64,000 bases of DNA from DASXUC01 sp036505015 (GTDB lineage Bacteria; Sysuimicrobiota; Sysuimicrobiia; Sysuimicrobiales; Kaftiobacteriaceae): assembly GCA_036505015.1 (NCBI GenBank), contig DASXUC010000071.1:62001-126000 (forward strand), written 5' to 3'. The stretch's first letter is position 1. Each line of letters begins with the position of its first letter. Under the pieces are notes generated by a model. The model worked only from the letters and a program-made list of their open reading frames with translations. It searched no databases and had not been told where the DNA came from. Shown one piece after another: positions 44,237-52,572 of this stretch. The translations under genes were made by a program, and so were the position numbers.

Positions 44237-44976
44237 TGTCTCACAAGATCCTGGTCGTGGATGACGAGCCGCATATCGTCGAACTGGTGAAGTACAACCT
44301 GCTGCAAGAAGGGTTTGAGGTCGTCACCGCCCACGACGGGGATGAGGCGCTGGCGCGAACGCGGCAGGATCATCCCGACCTGATCGTGCTGGACATCATG
44401 CTCCCCTACGTCGATGGGCTCGAAGTCTGCCGGCAGGTGCGCAGAGAGTCGGGCGTGCCGATCATCATGCTGACGGCAAAAGACGGCGAGCTGGAGCGGG
44501 TCGTGGGTCTAGAGTTGGGGGCGGATGACTACGTGACCAAACCGTTCAGCCCCCGTGAACTGGTCGCCCGGGTGCGGGCGATCCTCCGCCGCACCTCGCG
44601 CGCCGGCGCCGAGGCGGCCGATGGACCGGTGGCCAGCGGCGGTCTGGCGCTGGACCCGGCGACCCATGAGGTCAGCCTGCGCGGCCGGGCGATCGACCTC
44701 ACCGCGAAGGAGTTCGAATTGCTCAAACTCCTCCTCAGCCACCCCAACCGCGTGTTCACGCGCGACTTCCTGCTGGAACACATCTGGGGATACGACTACT
44801 ACGGGAGCACGCGCACCGTGGACATGCACATCAGCCGGCTGCGTGAAAAAATCGAGGACGACCCCGCCGCCCCCACGTTCATCATCACCGTGCGCGGCGT
44901 GGGGTACAAGTTCAAGGGCACCTCCGAGCCGAAGGGATCAGGGGGTCGACCGGACGGAAACGGGAGCAGGAGGTGA
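44236..44976 (+). CDS. PhoB/WalR-type response regulator
   Basis: This 246-residue OmpR-family regulator has an N-terminal receiver (phospho-acceptor Asp in L-D-I-M-L-P-Y, Lys in V-T-K-P-F) and a C-terminal winged helix (H-I-W-G-Y-D-Y-Y-G-S-T-R-T-V-D-M-H-I-S-R-type region). The sequence is close to PhoP/WalR/PhoB types, so phosphate or envelope control is plausible. ATG at 44236 overlaps the previous stop (TGATG) with GAGGAG nearby as ribosome binding site. Its end enters the left arm of hairpin H2. Confidence 0.92.
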   Translation: MSHKILVVDDEPHIVELVKYNLLQEGFEVVTAHDGDEALARTRQDHPDLIVLDIMLPYVDGLEVCRQVRRESGVPIIMLTAKDGELERVVGLELGADDYVTKPFSPRELVARVRAILRRTSRAGAEAADGPVASGGLALDPATHEVSLRGRAIDLTAKEFELLKLLLSHPNRVFTRDFLLEHIWGYDYYGSTRTVDMHISRLREKIEDDPAAPTFIITVRGVGYKFKGTSEPKGSGGRPDGNGSRR

Positions 44977-45028
44977 ATGGTGAAGGGATGATGAGAGTCG
45001 ATTCACGATTCACGACTCACGATTCACG
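44973..45028 (+). repeat. Tandem-unit hairpin H2, abutting a start codon
   Basis: Four contiguous 7-bp units (ATTCACG, one as ACTCACG) occupy 45001-45028, and the kinase ATG follows with no gap. Bases 44973-44984 are the reverse complement of two units at 45002-45013 with one mismatch, so the mRNA can fold across the translation start region. There is no Shine-Dalgarno between the repeats and the ATG. Confidence 0.72.
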
Positions 45029-46861
45029 ATGATGCGGCGATCGATCCGCTGGCGGATTACGTCCTCGTATCTGCTGCTGGTCTTCGTCGTGCTGTTGATC
45101 TTTACGGCGTATGTCGGCCGCGCGCTGGAGCGGCAGTATGAGAACACGTACAAGTACGTCGTGGGCATCCAGGCCAAACTGATTTCCCTGATGATGCGGG
45201 AATATGTCGGCCGCCACGACCTGCGCACGATGGAAACCATGGCGCAGGAGTTCAAGTGGCGGAAGGATGCGGTGATCCGGGTGATGGATGCCTCCGGGCT
45301 GACCCCGTCCGGGCGGATCGATCCGACCATCGCGGAGATCCGGAAGGCGCTGGCGGGTGAGGAAGGACAGGACGTGCGCTTCGATCCGGCCTACGAGGAA
45401 ACCCGGGTGTTCGCCGCTTCGCCGATTCTCGATCCCAAGCAGCGCGTCGTCGGGGCCGTACAGGTCTCCGTACCGGTCGCCTGGGTCTTCCGGCAGCTCA
45501 AGGCCATGCTCCCGGCACTGGGAGGCGCCATGCTGCTGGGGTTGGCCGCCGCCTGGTTCGTGGGCGGCCGGCTGTCCCGCCGCATCACGCGGCCGCTGGA
45601 GGAGTTCACACAGGTCGCCGAACGCATCTCTTCCGGCGACTTCGCCGGCCGCGCCCCGGTGGACGACACCGCCGAACTCGGCCGGCTGGGACAGACGTTC
45701 AACACCATGGCCGAAGCGCTGCAGCAGACCGTTGCCGAAATGTCCGAAGAGCGGACGAAGGTCCAGGCCATCATCGCGGGCATGTCCGACGCGCTGCTGG
45801 CCACCGACCGGCGGGGCCGGATCATGCTGCTGAACCGCTCCGCGGAGGATCTGCTCGGTGTGCGCCGGGAGGACGTGCAGGGCAAGCCCATGGGGGACGT
45901 GCTGGAAGGCCACCGGCTGATGGCCATGCTGGAAGACGCCACCACCCGGGGGCGGGTCGGTGCGGACGAGCTCCCGCCGGGTTCACTGGGAGACCGCGTA
46001 ATTGAGGCGCACTGCGCGCCCATTCAGGGCGAAGCGGGCGAGATCGCCGGCGCGGTCGCCGTGCTGCGGGACGTCACCGAACTCCGGCACACCGAGCGGC
46101 TGCGCCGCGAGCTGACCGCGAACGTGTCGCACGAACTACGCACGCCGCTGACCTCGATCAAAGGGTTTGCCGAAACGCTGCTCGCGGGGGCGATGGCCGA
46201 CGAGGCCACCTGCCGGCGATTCCTGACGATCATCGACAGCGAAGCCGACCGGCTGGTGAAGCTCGTCGACGATCTGATGGATCTCTCCCGGCTGGAGAGC
46301 CGGCGGATCACTCTCGAACTGGAACCGGTGGACGTGGGCGAACTGGTCACGCATACCGTCGAGCGCCTGCGGCCGATCGCCGAGGGCGCACACCTCGAGC
46401 TCCGCGAGGCCGCGCCGCGGGGGATCGTCGTCAGCGCCGATTCCGACCGGCTGGAACAAGTGCTGACGAACCTGATCGACAACGCGCTGAAGTACACTCC
46501 CGCCGGCGGCCTCGTCTCCGTGGACGCCCGGGCCACCGACGGAGAGGTGCAGATCGCCGTCACGGATACCGGCCGGGGCATCCCCGCCGACGACCTGCCC
46601 CACGTCTTCGAGCGCTTCTACCGGTCCGACCGCTCGCGCACACGCGTCTCGGGAGGCACGGGGCTGGGGCTGGCGATCGCCAAGCACATCGTGGAGGCGC
46701 ACGGCGGACACATCAGCGTGCGCAGCCGGCTCGATGAAGGGACGACGTTCGTGGTCAGCTTGCCCGCGAATGGAGTGACGGGCACCGGGCCTCGGGCATC
46801 GGGCTTCGTTGAAGAGCAGGAAGCGGATTCGGCCCGAAACCCGAAGCCCGAAGCCCGTTAG
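45029..46861 (+). CDS. PhoR/WalK-type sensor histidine kinase
   Basis: This 610-residue kinase has two membrane helices (about residues 10-30 and 165-185) flanking an extracytoplasmic domain, a HAMP linker (about 185-240), a PAS domain (about 250-355), a dimerisation domain with SHELRTPLTSIKGF (His368) and a catalytic ATPase domain (LIDNALKYTP, GRGIPADD, GGTGLGLAI). It pairs with the response regulator just upstream. The last 25 residues are encoded by hairpin H3 and are low-complexity. Translation start lies directly after tandem repeats, which may limit expression. Confidence 0.93.
   Translation: MMRRSIRWRITSSYLLLVFVVLLIFTAYVGRALERQYENTYKYVVGIQAKLISLMMREYVGRHDLRTMETMAQEFKWRKDAVIRVMDASGLTPSGRIDPTIAEIRKALAGEEGQDVRFDPAYEETRVFAASPILDPKQRVVGAVQVSVPVAWVFRQLKAMLPALGGAMLLGLAAAWFVGGRLSRRITRPLEEFTQVAERISSGDFAGRAPVDDTAELGRLGQTFNTMAEALQQTVAEMSEERTKVQAIIAGMSDALLATDRRGRIMLLNRSAEDLLGVRREDVQGKPMGDVLEGHRLMAMLEDATTRGRVGADELPPGSLGDRVIEAHCAPIQGEAGEIAGAVAVLRDVTELRHTERLRRELTANVSHELRTPLTSIKGFAETLLAGAMADEATCRRFLTIIDSEADRLVKLVDDLMDLSRLESRRITLELEPVDVGELVTHTVERLRPIAEGAHLELREAAPRGIVVSADSDRLEQVLTNLIDNALKYTPAGGLVSVDARATDGEVQIAVTDTGRGIPADDLPHVFERFYRSDRSRTRVSGGTGLGLAIAKHIVEAHGGHISVRSRLDEGTTFVVSLPANGVTGTGPRASGFVEEQEADSARNPKPEAR
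46786..46857. repeat. Tandem-unit hairpin H3 between convergent genes
   Basis: The left arm 46786-46808 and right arm 46835-46857 are 23 bases each and match in 20 of 23 positions as an inverted repeat. The right arm shows the 7-bp unit GAAGCCC in tandem. The hairpin sits at the 3' end of the histidine kinase gene, where it encodes the last residues, and converges on livF. It may terminate transcription from both sides. Confidence 0.75.
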
Positions 46862-46862
46862 T

Positions 46863-47573
46863 CTATCCGCCGAGATAGGCTCGCTTGACGTCTTCGTTTT
46901 CCTGCAGTTCCTTCGCCGTGCCCGACAGCGTGATCTCGCCGGTCTGCAGGACATAGCCGCGGTTGGCGACGGTCAGGGCCATGAAGGCATTCTGCTCCAC
47001 CAGCAGGATCGTCACGCCTTGGGCGTTGATGTCCCGCACCGTCTCGAAGATCTGCTCGACCAGGAGCGGCGCCAGGCCCATGGACGGCTCATCGAGCAAC
47101 ATCAGCCGCGGCCGGGTCATCAGCGCGCGGCCGATGGCCAGCATCTGCTGCTCGCCACCGGACAGCGTCCCCGCGACCTGCCCGATCCGCTCTTTCAACC
47201 GCGGAAACAGCGCGAAGACACGCTCCATGTCGTCACGGATGCCGGCCTGATCGGATCGGGAATACGCCCCCATTTCCAGGTTCTCCCGCACGGTGAGCCG
47301 GGCAAAGATGCGGCGCCCTTCGGGCGCATGCCCGACACCCCGGTTGACGATCAGGTGCGGGGGCAGATGATCGATCGCCTCCCCGTTCAACCGCACGTGA
47401 CCTTCCCGCGGCCGCAACAATCCCGACACCGTCCGCAGGGTGGTGGTCTTTCCGGCGCCATTGCTACCGAGCAGGGCGACGATCTCGCCCTGATTGACCG
47501 CCAGGGAGATCCCCTTCAGCGCGTGAATGTGACCGTAGTAAACTTGTAGGTTGTCTAACTCCAGTAACGCCAT
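46863..47573 (-). CDS. livF: Branched-chain amino acid ABC transporter ATPase LivF
   Basis: This 236-residue ABC ATPase has Walker A GSNGAGKTT, the LivF-typical H-A-P-E-G-R-R-I-F-A-R-L-T-V-R-E-N-L, signature LSGGEQQM, Walker B LMLLDEPSMGLAP and LLVEQN. It is one of two ATPases energising uptake of leucine, isoleucine, valine or related substrates. It ends the five-gene liv operon, 33 bases after livG, and converges on the histidine kinase with hairpin H3 between. Confidence 0.94.
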   Translation of the reverse strand: MALLELDNLQVYYGHIHALKGISLAVNQGEIVALLGSNGAGKTTTLRTVSGLLRPREGHVRLNGEAIDHLPPHLIVNRGVGHAPEGRRIFARLTVRENLEMGAYSRSDQAGIRDDMERVFALFPRLKERIGQVAGTLSGGEQQMLAIGRALMTRPRLMLLDEPSMGLAPLLVEQIFETVRDINAQGVTILLVEQNAFMALTVANRGYVLQTGEITLSGTAKELQENEDVKRAYLGG

Positions 47574-47606
47574 CTCAACTCCGAAGTGCGGGACAAAGGG
47601 ATTGCG

Positions 47607-48386
47607 TTATCCCGCAGTTGCGGTTTTCCGTGTCCCCAGGTAGGCCTCCACGACGCGCGGATCCTGCTGGATTTGCTCCGGAGGCCCTTCCGCAATCTTC
47701 AACCCGTAGTCCAGCACCGTCACCCGCTCCGACACGCCCATCACCACGCGCATGTTGTGCTCGATGAGCAGGATGGTCAACCCCAGGTCCTTGCGCAGGG
47801 TGCGAAGGAAACGCATCAACGTCTGCGCCTCGGTCGGACTCATCCCGGCGGTGGGCTCGTCGAGCAGCAGCAGCCGCGGCTCGGACGCTAGCGCGCGACC
47901 GATCTCCAGCCGCCGCTGGTCGCCGTACGGAAGATTCTTGCCGAGCTCATCGCCTTTGCCCTGCAGGCCGATCAGCCGCAGGAGTTCCTGCGCCCGCTTC
48001 AGGGCCGCATGCTCGACCTGATGAAACCTCGGCGTTCTCCACAGGACGTCAAACACCGTGAGTTTGAGCCGGGAGTGCATTCCAATCAGGATGTTCTCCA
48101 GCACCGTCATGTTTGTAAACAGGCGGATGTTCTGAAACGTCCGGCACATCCCCAGCGTAGTGATCTGATCGGCGCGCAGCCCGATCAGCTCGTGGCCGTC
48201 GAACCGCACGCTGCCCTCTTCGGGACGATAGACGCCGGTGAACACGTTGAACAGCGTCGTCTTGCCGGCGCCGTTGGGGCCGATGATCGACGCGATCATG
48301 CCCTCCTCGAGGTCGAAGTCGACCTGGCTGACGGCGACCAGACCGCCGAAGCGTTTCGTCACCCCGCGCGACTCGAAGATCGGCAC
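47607..48386 (-). CDS. livG: Branched-chain amino acid ABC transporter ATPase LivG
   Basis: This 259-residue ABC ATPase has K-R-F-G-G-L-V-A-V, Walker A GPNGAGKTT, R-T-F-Q-N-I-R-L-F, Walker B LLLLDEPTAGMSP and the LivG-specific tail V-L-D-Y-G-L-K-I-A-E-G-P-P-E. The signature is the usual LivG variant L-P-Y-G-D-Q-R-R-L-E-I. It heterodimerises with LivF. The start codon immediately follows the livM stop. Confidence 0.94.
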   Translation of the reverse strand: MPIFESRGVTKRFGGLVAVSQVDFDLEEGMIASIIGPNGAGKTTLFNVFTGVYRPEEGSVRFDGHELIGLRADQITTLGMCRTFQNIRLFTNMTVLENILIGMHSRLKLTVFDVLWRTPRFHQVEHAALKRAQELLRLIGLQGKGDELGKNLPYGDQRRLEIGRALASEPRLLLLDEPTAGMSPTEAQTLMRFLRTLRKDLGLTILLIEHNMRVVMGVSERVTVLDYGLKIAEGPPEQIQQDPRVVEAYLGTRKTATAG

Positions 48387-49763
48387 CTACGAGCTCCCCC
48401 GGTCCACTGAGTCCAACACCTCGGCGGCGATCTGCTCTTTCTCGCGCGCCGCCTCTTCGAACTCCATCTTACGCCGGCGGGACGGGATGATGCCCTGCGG
48501 TCGGAAAATCATCATCAGCACGAGGATGATCCCAAACACCATGCGCTCGTACTTCGCCGGCTCCAGCTGGGGCGGCAGGTTGGCCAGATTGAATCCAAGA
48601 ATCGTCACGCCCGCGTTCTTCCATTCGTTCAACGTCAGCGAGAATTGTTTGAGGATCTGCAGATTCAGGATGGTCACGGTCGTGGCGCCGAGGATCGCTC
48701 CCGGGATGCTGCCCATGCCGCCCAGGATGATCATCGCGAGGACGCCGATCGATTCCAGGAACGTGAACGACTCGGGATTGATGAAGAACTGTTTGGCCGC
48801 AAACAGGACCCCCATGGCGCCCGCGAACGAAGCCCCGGCGGCAAACGCGAGGAGCTTCATGCGCACCAGCGGCACACCCATCGCGATCGCGGCCGATTCG
48901 TCTTCACGGATGGCCTCCCAGGCCCGGCCGATGTGGGAGTTCTTGAACCGGTTGGTGACCGTGATCACGATCCCAACGACCAGCAGCACGATGAAGTAGA
49001 AATACACCGGGTAGATCTGCGCTGGAGTGGCCTCCACATGCAGCAGCCCGAGCGCCCACTGAATGGGCGCGATCGGCGGCCGCCCAATTGGGGTAATACC
49101 GATAGGGCCGTTCGTGAAGTTGAGCGGATGGTCGAGGTTGTTGGCCAGCACCCGGATCATCTCACCGAACCCAAGCGTCACGATCGCCAGGTAGTCGCCC
49201 CGCAGCCGCAGCACCGGCAGCCCCAGCAGCACGCCGGTGAGCGCCGCCACCGCGACAGCGACAAGGAGAAACGCAAAGAACCACCATGTGCCCGACGGCG
49301 ACAACCCGCCCAGCGGGAAGATACCGCTCAGTTGCGGCCAGGTCTTGAGCAGCTGGCCCGACCCAAAGATCGCCCACGTATACGCGCCCACCGCGTAGAA
49401 TGCCACGTACCCCAGATCGAGCAGCCCGGCTAATCCGACGACGATGTTCAATCCCAGGGCCAGCGCCACGAAAATTCCAACCTGCGTCGCCACCTCCATG
49501 TAGAACCCGTTGCGCGTGCCCAGAAACGGCATCAGCAGAGCCAGGGTCACGCCCATCCCGGCCGCCTTGAACCATCCAGGGAGCTCAAAATAGTACAACA
49601 GCAGCAGCGCCCCGAAAAACAGCAGGAACAGCGGCAGCGAGCGCGGAGTATTGGCGACCAAAGCGGCGGTGCCCAGAATGTATGTGGTCGCGATCGCCAT
49701 CGCCACTGCAGGGCGGCGCAGCGCGGCGCGGACGCCGGCAAGCGCCCGATTAGAGCTTCTCAC
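48387..49763 (-). CDS. livM: Branched-chain amino acid ABC transporter permease LivM
   Basis: This 458-residue permease has about ten helices and the LivM landmarks G-L-N-I-V-V-G-L-A-G-L-L-D-L-G-Y-V-A-type segment, R-L-R-G-D-Y-L-A-I-V-T-L-G-F-G-E, and G-R-A-W-E-A-I-R-E-D-E-S-A-A. It pairs with LivH. An N-terminal extension of about 75 residues adds hydrophobic segments. It overlaps livH by 14 bases. Confidence 0.94.
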   Translation of the reverse strand: MRSSNRALAGVRAALRRPAVAMAIATTYILGTAALVANTPRSLPLFLLFFGALLLLYYFELPGWFKAAGMGVTLALLMPFLGTRNGFYMEVATQVGIFVALALGLNIVVGLAGLLDLGYVAFYAVGAYTWAIFGSGQLLKTWPQLSGIFPLGGLSPSGTWWFFAFLLVAVAVAALTGVLLGLPVLRLRGDYLAIVTLGFGEMIRVLANNLDHPLNFTNGPIGITPIGRPPIAPIQWALGLLHVEATPAQIYPVYFYFIVLLVVGIVITVTNRFKNSHIGRAWEAIREDESAAIAMGVPLVRMKLLAFAAGASFAGAMGVLFAAKQFFINPESFTFLESIGVLAMIILGGMGSIPGAILGATTVTILNLQILKQFSLTLNEWKNAGVTILGFNLANLPPQLEPAKYERMVFGIILVLMMIFRPQGIIPSRRRKMEFEEAAREKEQIAAEVLDSVDRGSS

Positions 49764-50721
49764 GCACCACCTCGCCGAGTAATCCGCGCGGCCGGAAGAT
49801 GAGGATCAAAATGAGTACGCTGAAAGCGAAAATGTCTTTGTACTCCGCCCCGAACGCCCCGCCGGTCAGCAGCGACATGTACGAGGCGGCGAACGTCTCG
49901 AGCAGACCGAGGACGACCCCGCCCAGCATGGCGCCCGGGATGTTCCCGATGCCTCCCAGCACGGCCGCGGTGAACGCCTTGATCCCCGGGATGAAGCCGG
50001 TGTACGGGTTGATCGTGCCGAACTGGATGCCGAACAGCGCCCCCGCCGCGCCCCCCATCATGCCGCCGATGAGAAAGGTCAGCGAAATCATGCGGTTCAC
50101 GTTGATACCCATCAGCCCTGCCGTGGCCTGGTCCTCCGCGACCGCCCGGATCGCCTTGCCCAGTTTGGTGCGGCCCACGAACAGGCTCAGGCCGACGAGC
50201 ATCAGGATCGAAACCAGGATGAGCGTGATGGATTTGACGGAAATATCGACACTGCCGACCAGGGTGACCCGCTGGTTAAAAAATTCTACTGTTGGATAGG
50301 TGAGGAAGAACGCGTTGCGCCAGAGCGACTCCGTCAAGCGAATGGCATCCTGCAGGAAAAATGACACGCCGATCGCCGAGATCAGCGGCACGAGCCGGGG
50401 GGCGCCGCGCAGCGGGCGGTAGGCGACCCGCTCCACGGACACCGCCAGCGCGCCGCTCACGGCCATGGACCCGGCGAGGATGATCACCAGCAGGGGAATT
50501 GCAGGCACGGCCCCCAGCGCCCCCGTGGACTGCATGATCAACAGGATCTCCGCGCCCACAAACGCGCCCATCACGAAGATCTCGCTGTGCGCGAAGTTGA
50601 TCATCTCCAGGACCCCGTAGACCATCGTGTAGCCGAGGGCGATCAGCGCGTAGACAAAACCCAAGGTGAGGCCGTCGACGAGGACCTGGGGAAAGATTCG
50701 GATCAGAATATCCCAGTCCAT
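49750..50721 (-). CDS. livH: Branched-chain amino acid ABC transporter permease LivH
   Basis: This 323-residue permease has about eight helices and the LivH landmarks A-L-I-A-L-G-Y-T-M-V-Y-G-V-L, I-N-F-A-H-S-E-I-F-V-M-G-A, V-A-Y-R-P-L-R and G-L-M-G-I-N-V-N-R. It forms the transmembrane pore with LivM. A GC-rich hairpin separates it from livJ, which would let the binding protein be made in excess. Confidence 0.94.
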   Translation of the reverse strand: MDWDILIRIFPQVLVDGLTLGFVYALIALGYTMVYGVLEMINFAHSEIFVMGAFVGAEILLIMQSTGALGAVPAIPLLVIILAGSMAVSGALAVSVERVAYRPLRGAPRLVPLISAIGVSFFLQDAIRLTESLWRNAFFLTYPTVEFFNQRVTLVGSVDISVKSITLILVSILMLVGLSLFVGRTKLGKAIRAVAEDQATAGLMGINVNRMISLTFLIGGMMGGAAGALFGIQFGTINPYTGFIPGIKAFTAAVLGGIGNIPGAMLGGVVLGLLETFAASYMSLLTGGAFGAEYKDIFAFSVLILILIFRPRGLLGEVVREKL

Positions 50722-50754
50722 CAGCGAATGCCTGGGCGGGGGAAGCGCGGAAAC

Positions 50755-50788
50755 GGGGAGAGAGGGGCCAGCACGCGGCCCCCCTCCC
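50755..50788 (-). terminator. Intra-operon hairpin between livJ and livH
   Basis: A GC-rich inverted repeat (about 50755-50769 with 50777-50788) lies in the 100-base gap between the livJ stop and livH start. There is no U run after it. Such structures typically stabilise the upstream binding-protein mRNA or cause partial termination, giving more LivJ than permease. Confidence 0.6.
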
Positions 50789-50821
50789 TGTCCTCGAGCA
50801 CCCTCAGGACCTCCGCTCCGC

Positions 50822-52027
50822 CTACTTCTTCAATGCGGGCGGGTTGATCTTCAGGGTTTTGATGAGTTTGTTCTGCCCCCACTTGGCCGGATCCGCGCTG
50901 ACGACCTGGATCACGAAGTAAACGGCCGGCACGGGGTCACCCTTGTTGTCGAACGTGTATGTCGCGGTCAGCCCCTTGAAGTTCTTCACGTTCCGCACGG
51001 CTGCGGTTACCTGTGCGCGCGAGGGCTTCTTGCCGCCGTTCGCCTTGGCCGCATTCGCGATCGCGGTGAGACCGATCCAGCACGAGTCGTAGGCCTGGGC
51101 CGCAAACGGCTCAGGATCGCGGCCAAACTTCGCTTTGAAGTCCGTCACGAACTTCGCCGCCCCGGGGTAGAAGGACGGCGGGCCCGCGACCGTCGTGTAG
51201 TACATTCCGACGATCGCGTCACCGGCGATCTTCGCCAAGTCCGACGAGTCCATGCCGTCGGGGCCCATGAAGGTGGCCTTGACGCCCTTCGCGCGTGCCT
51301 GCTTGAAGAACACGCCGGCCTGGTCGTAGATGCCGCCGAAGTAGATCAAGTCGACATTGCGCGCGGCAATCGGGATGAGAATCGGGTCGAAGTTGGCCTT
51401 CTCCTCGGTTCCCTCGAAGCCCAAGACCTTGATGCCTTTGAGCGAGGCGGATGCCTTGAAGAACTCGGCGACGCCCTGACCGTACGCGGTCTTGTCGTGG
51501 AGTACGTACGCGGTCTTGCTCTTCAGGGTGCCGGAGGCGAACTCCGCGCCGACGTTGCCCTGCACGTCGTCCCGGCCCACGACGCGGCTGACGTTCTTGT
51601 AGCCGCGGTCGGTGACGAGCGGGTTCGTGTTCGCGGGGGAGATCATCGCCAGGTCCGAGTCTTTGTAGACTTCGGACGACGGGATCGCCACGCCGGAGTT
51701 CAGGTGGCCGACCACGAGCAAGATGTCGGGATCGGTGACAAGGTTCCGTGCGTTGGCCACGCCCACATCGGGCTTAGCCTGATCGTCAAACGGCACCAGC
51801 TGAACTTTGAACCCCAGGCTGGTGAGGATCTTGCCCTGTTGATTAATGCACAACTGCGCTCCGTCCTTGATCCCGGTGCCCAGCGTGGACTGTCCGCCGG
51901 AGAGCGGGCTCTGCGTGGCGATCTTGATGACGTTCTGCTGCGCGCTGACCGGCGTGTTCGCCGGGATCAGCAGCGCCGCAACGAGCGCCAGGACCGCGAG
52001 CGTGACCGGAATCCGAAATCGCTTCAT
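50822..52027 (-). CDS. livJ: Branched-chain amino acid ABC transporter substrate-binding protein
   Basis: This 401-residue periplasmic binding protein has a signal peptide (cleavage after P-V-S-A, about residue 29) and the Leu/Ile/Val-binding pattern I-A-T-Q-S-P-L-S-G-G, D-D-Q-A-K-P-D-V-G, V-V-G-H-L-N-S-G-V, and V-L-H-D-K-T-A-Y-G-Q-G. No lipobox is present. ATG at 52027 is preceded by GGGAG at good spacing; an open frame to 52156 is not plausible protein. It leads the liv operon. The bases 52028-52242 upstream hold no gene that I can support. Confidence 0.94.
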   Translation of the reverse strand: MKRFRIPVTLAVLALVAALLIPANTPVSAQQNVIKIATQSPLSGGQSTLGTGIKDGAQLCINQQGKILTSLGFKVQLVPFDDQAKPDVGVANARNLVTDPDILLVVGHLNSGVAIPSSEVYKDSDLAMISPANTNPLVTDRGYKNVSRVVGRDDVQGNVGAEFASGTLKSKTAYVLHDKTAYGQGVAEFFKASASLKGIKVLGFEGTEEKANFDPILIPIAARNVDLIYFGGIYDQAGVFFKQARAKGVKATFMGPDGMDSSDLAKIAGDAIVGMYYTTVAGPPSFYPGAAKFVTDFKAKFGRDPEPFAAQAYDSCWIGLTAIANAAKANGGKKPSRAQVTAAVRNVKNFKGLTATYTFDNKGDPVPAVYFVIQVVSADPAKWGQNKLIKTLKINPPALKK

Positions 52028-52242
52028 CCTGTGCTCTCCCTCCTTCGTAGTCTGTGACGGCCTGCCAACCTCTCGTGCCTGCCCGCCTGCACCCCCCCTT
52101 CTCCGCACCCCACAGCCTCGGCGCACTGCAAGGCCCCGGGCGTGATTCCCCTCCACGAAGAAAACAATAGCGATACTCCGTGAGTGTGCGTATACGTTCG
52201 CCGCCCCGCTGGCCCCTCCTCCCCCTCCAGCCGTCCGCGCCC

Positions 52243-52566
52243 CTAAGGCGGCGCCCGCCGCAGCAGCCGCAGCTGCCCCGCGATGTCACCGATGGCTTCC
52301 ACGTTCTCCTGCATCGAGTCACGCAGTTCTTCCAGGGCTCCCGGATCGCGTGCCACCCGCCCCGCGACCATGTCGTTGAGAATCTCCACCACCGCCGCCG
52401 AACGCTTCTCCACGTCGTCGAGCGCCTCCAGTATGCCGCCGATTGACGCCGGGGATGCCGGCACCGGGGGAGGCGGCTTGAGGATCCACCCGACCGCCGC
52501 CCCCGCCAGGAGGCCCGCCACAGCCACCGCCGCGACACGCACCCGCGCCCCGCTGCCCACCTTCAT
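52243..52566 (-). CDS. Small membrane-anchored coiled-coil protein
   Basis: This 107-residue protein has one N-terminal transmembrane helix (about residues 8-29), a proline-rich linker (P-P-P-P-V-P-A-S-P) and a predicted helical, heptad-like domain (residues 42-100). No family is recognised. It starts 6 bases after the proline dehydrogenase stop, so the two are probably cotranscribed, and the protein could help anchor or assemble that membrane-associated enzyme; this is inference. Confidence 0.65.
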   Translation of the reverse strand: MKVGSGARVRVAAVAVAGLLAGAAVGWILKPPPPVPASPASIGGILEALDDVEKRSAAVVEILNDMVAGRVARDPGALEELRDSMQENVEAIGDIAGQLRLLRRAPP

Positions 52567-52572
52567 CGAAGG

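Noticed and set aside
45001..45028. Possible CRISPR-like or minisatellite array
   Set aside because: The units are 7 bp, contiguous and without spacers. No cas genes are present anywhere in the window.
50666..52057. 463-codon plus-strand frame over livJ
   Set aside because: It is antisense to livJ, whose sense product is an obvious binding protein with signal peptide.
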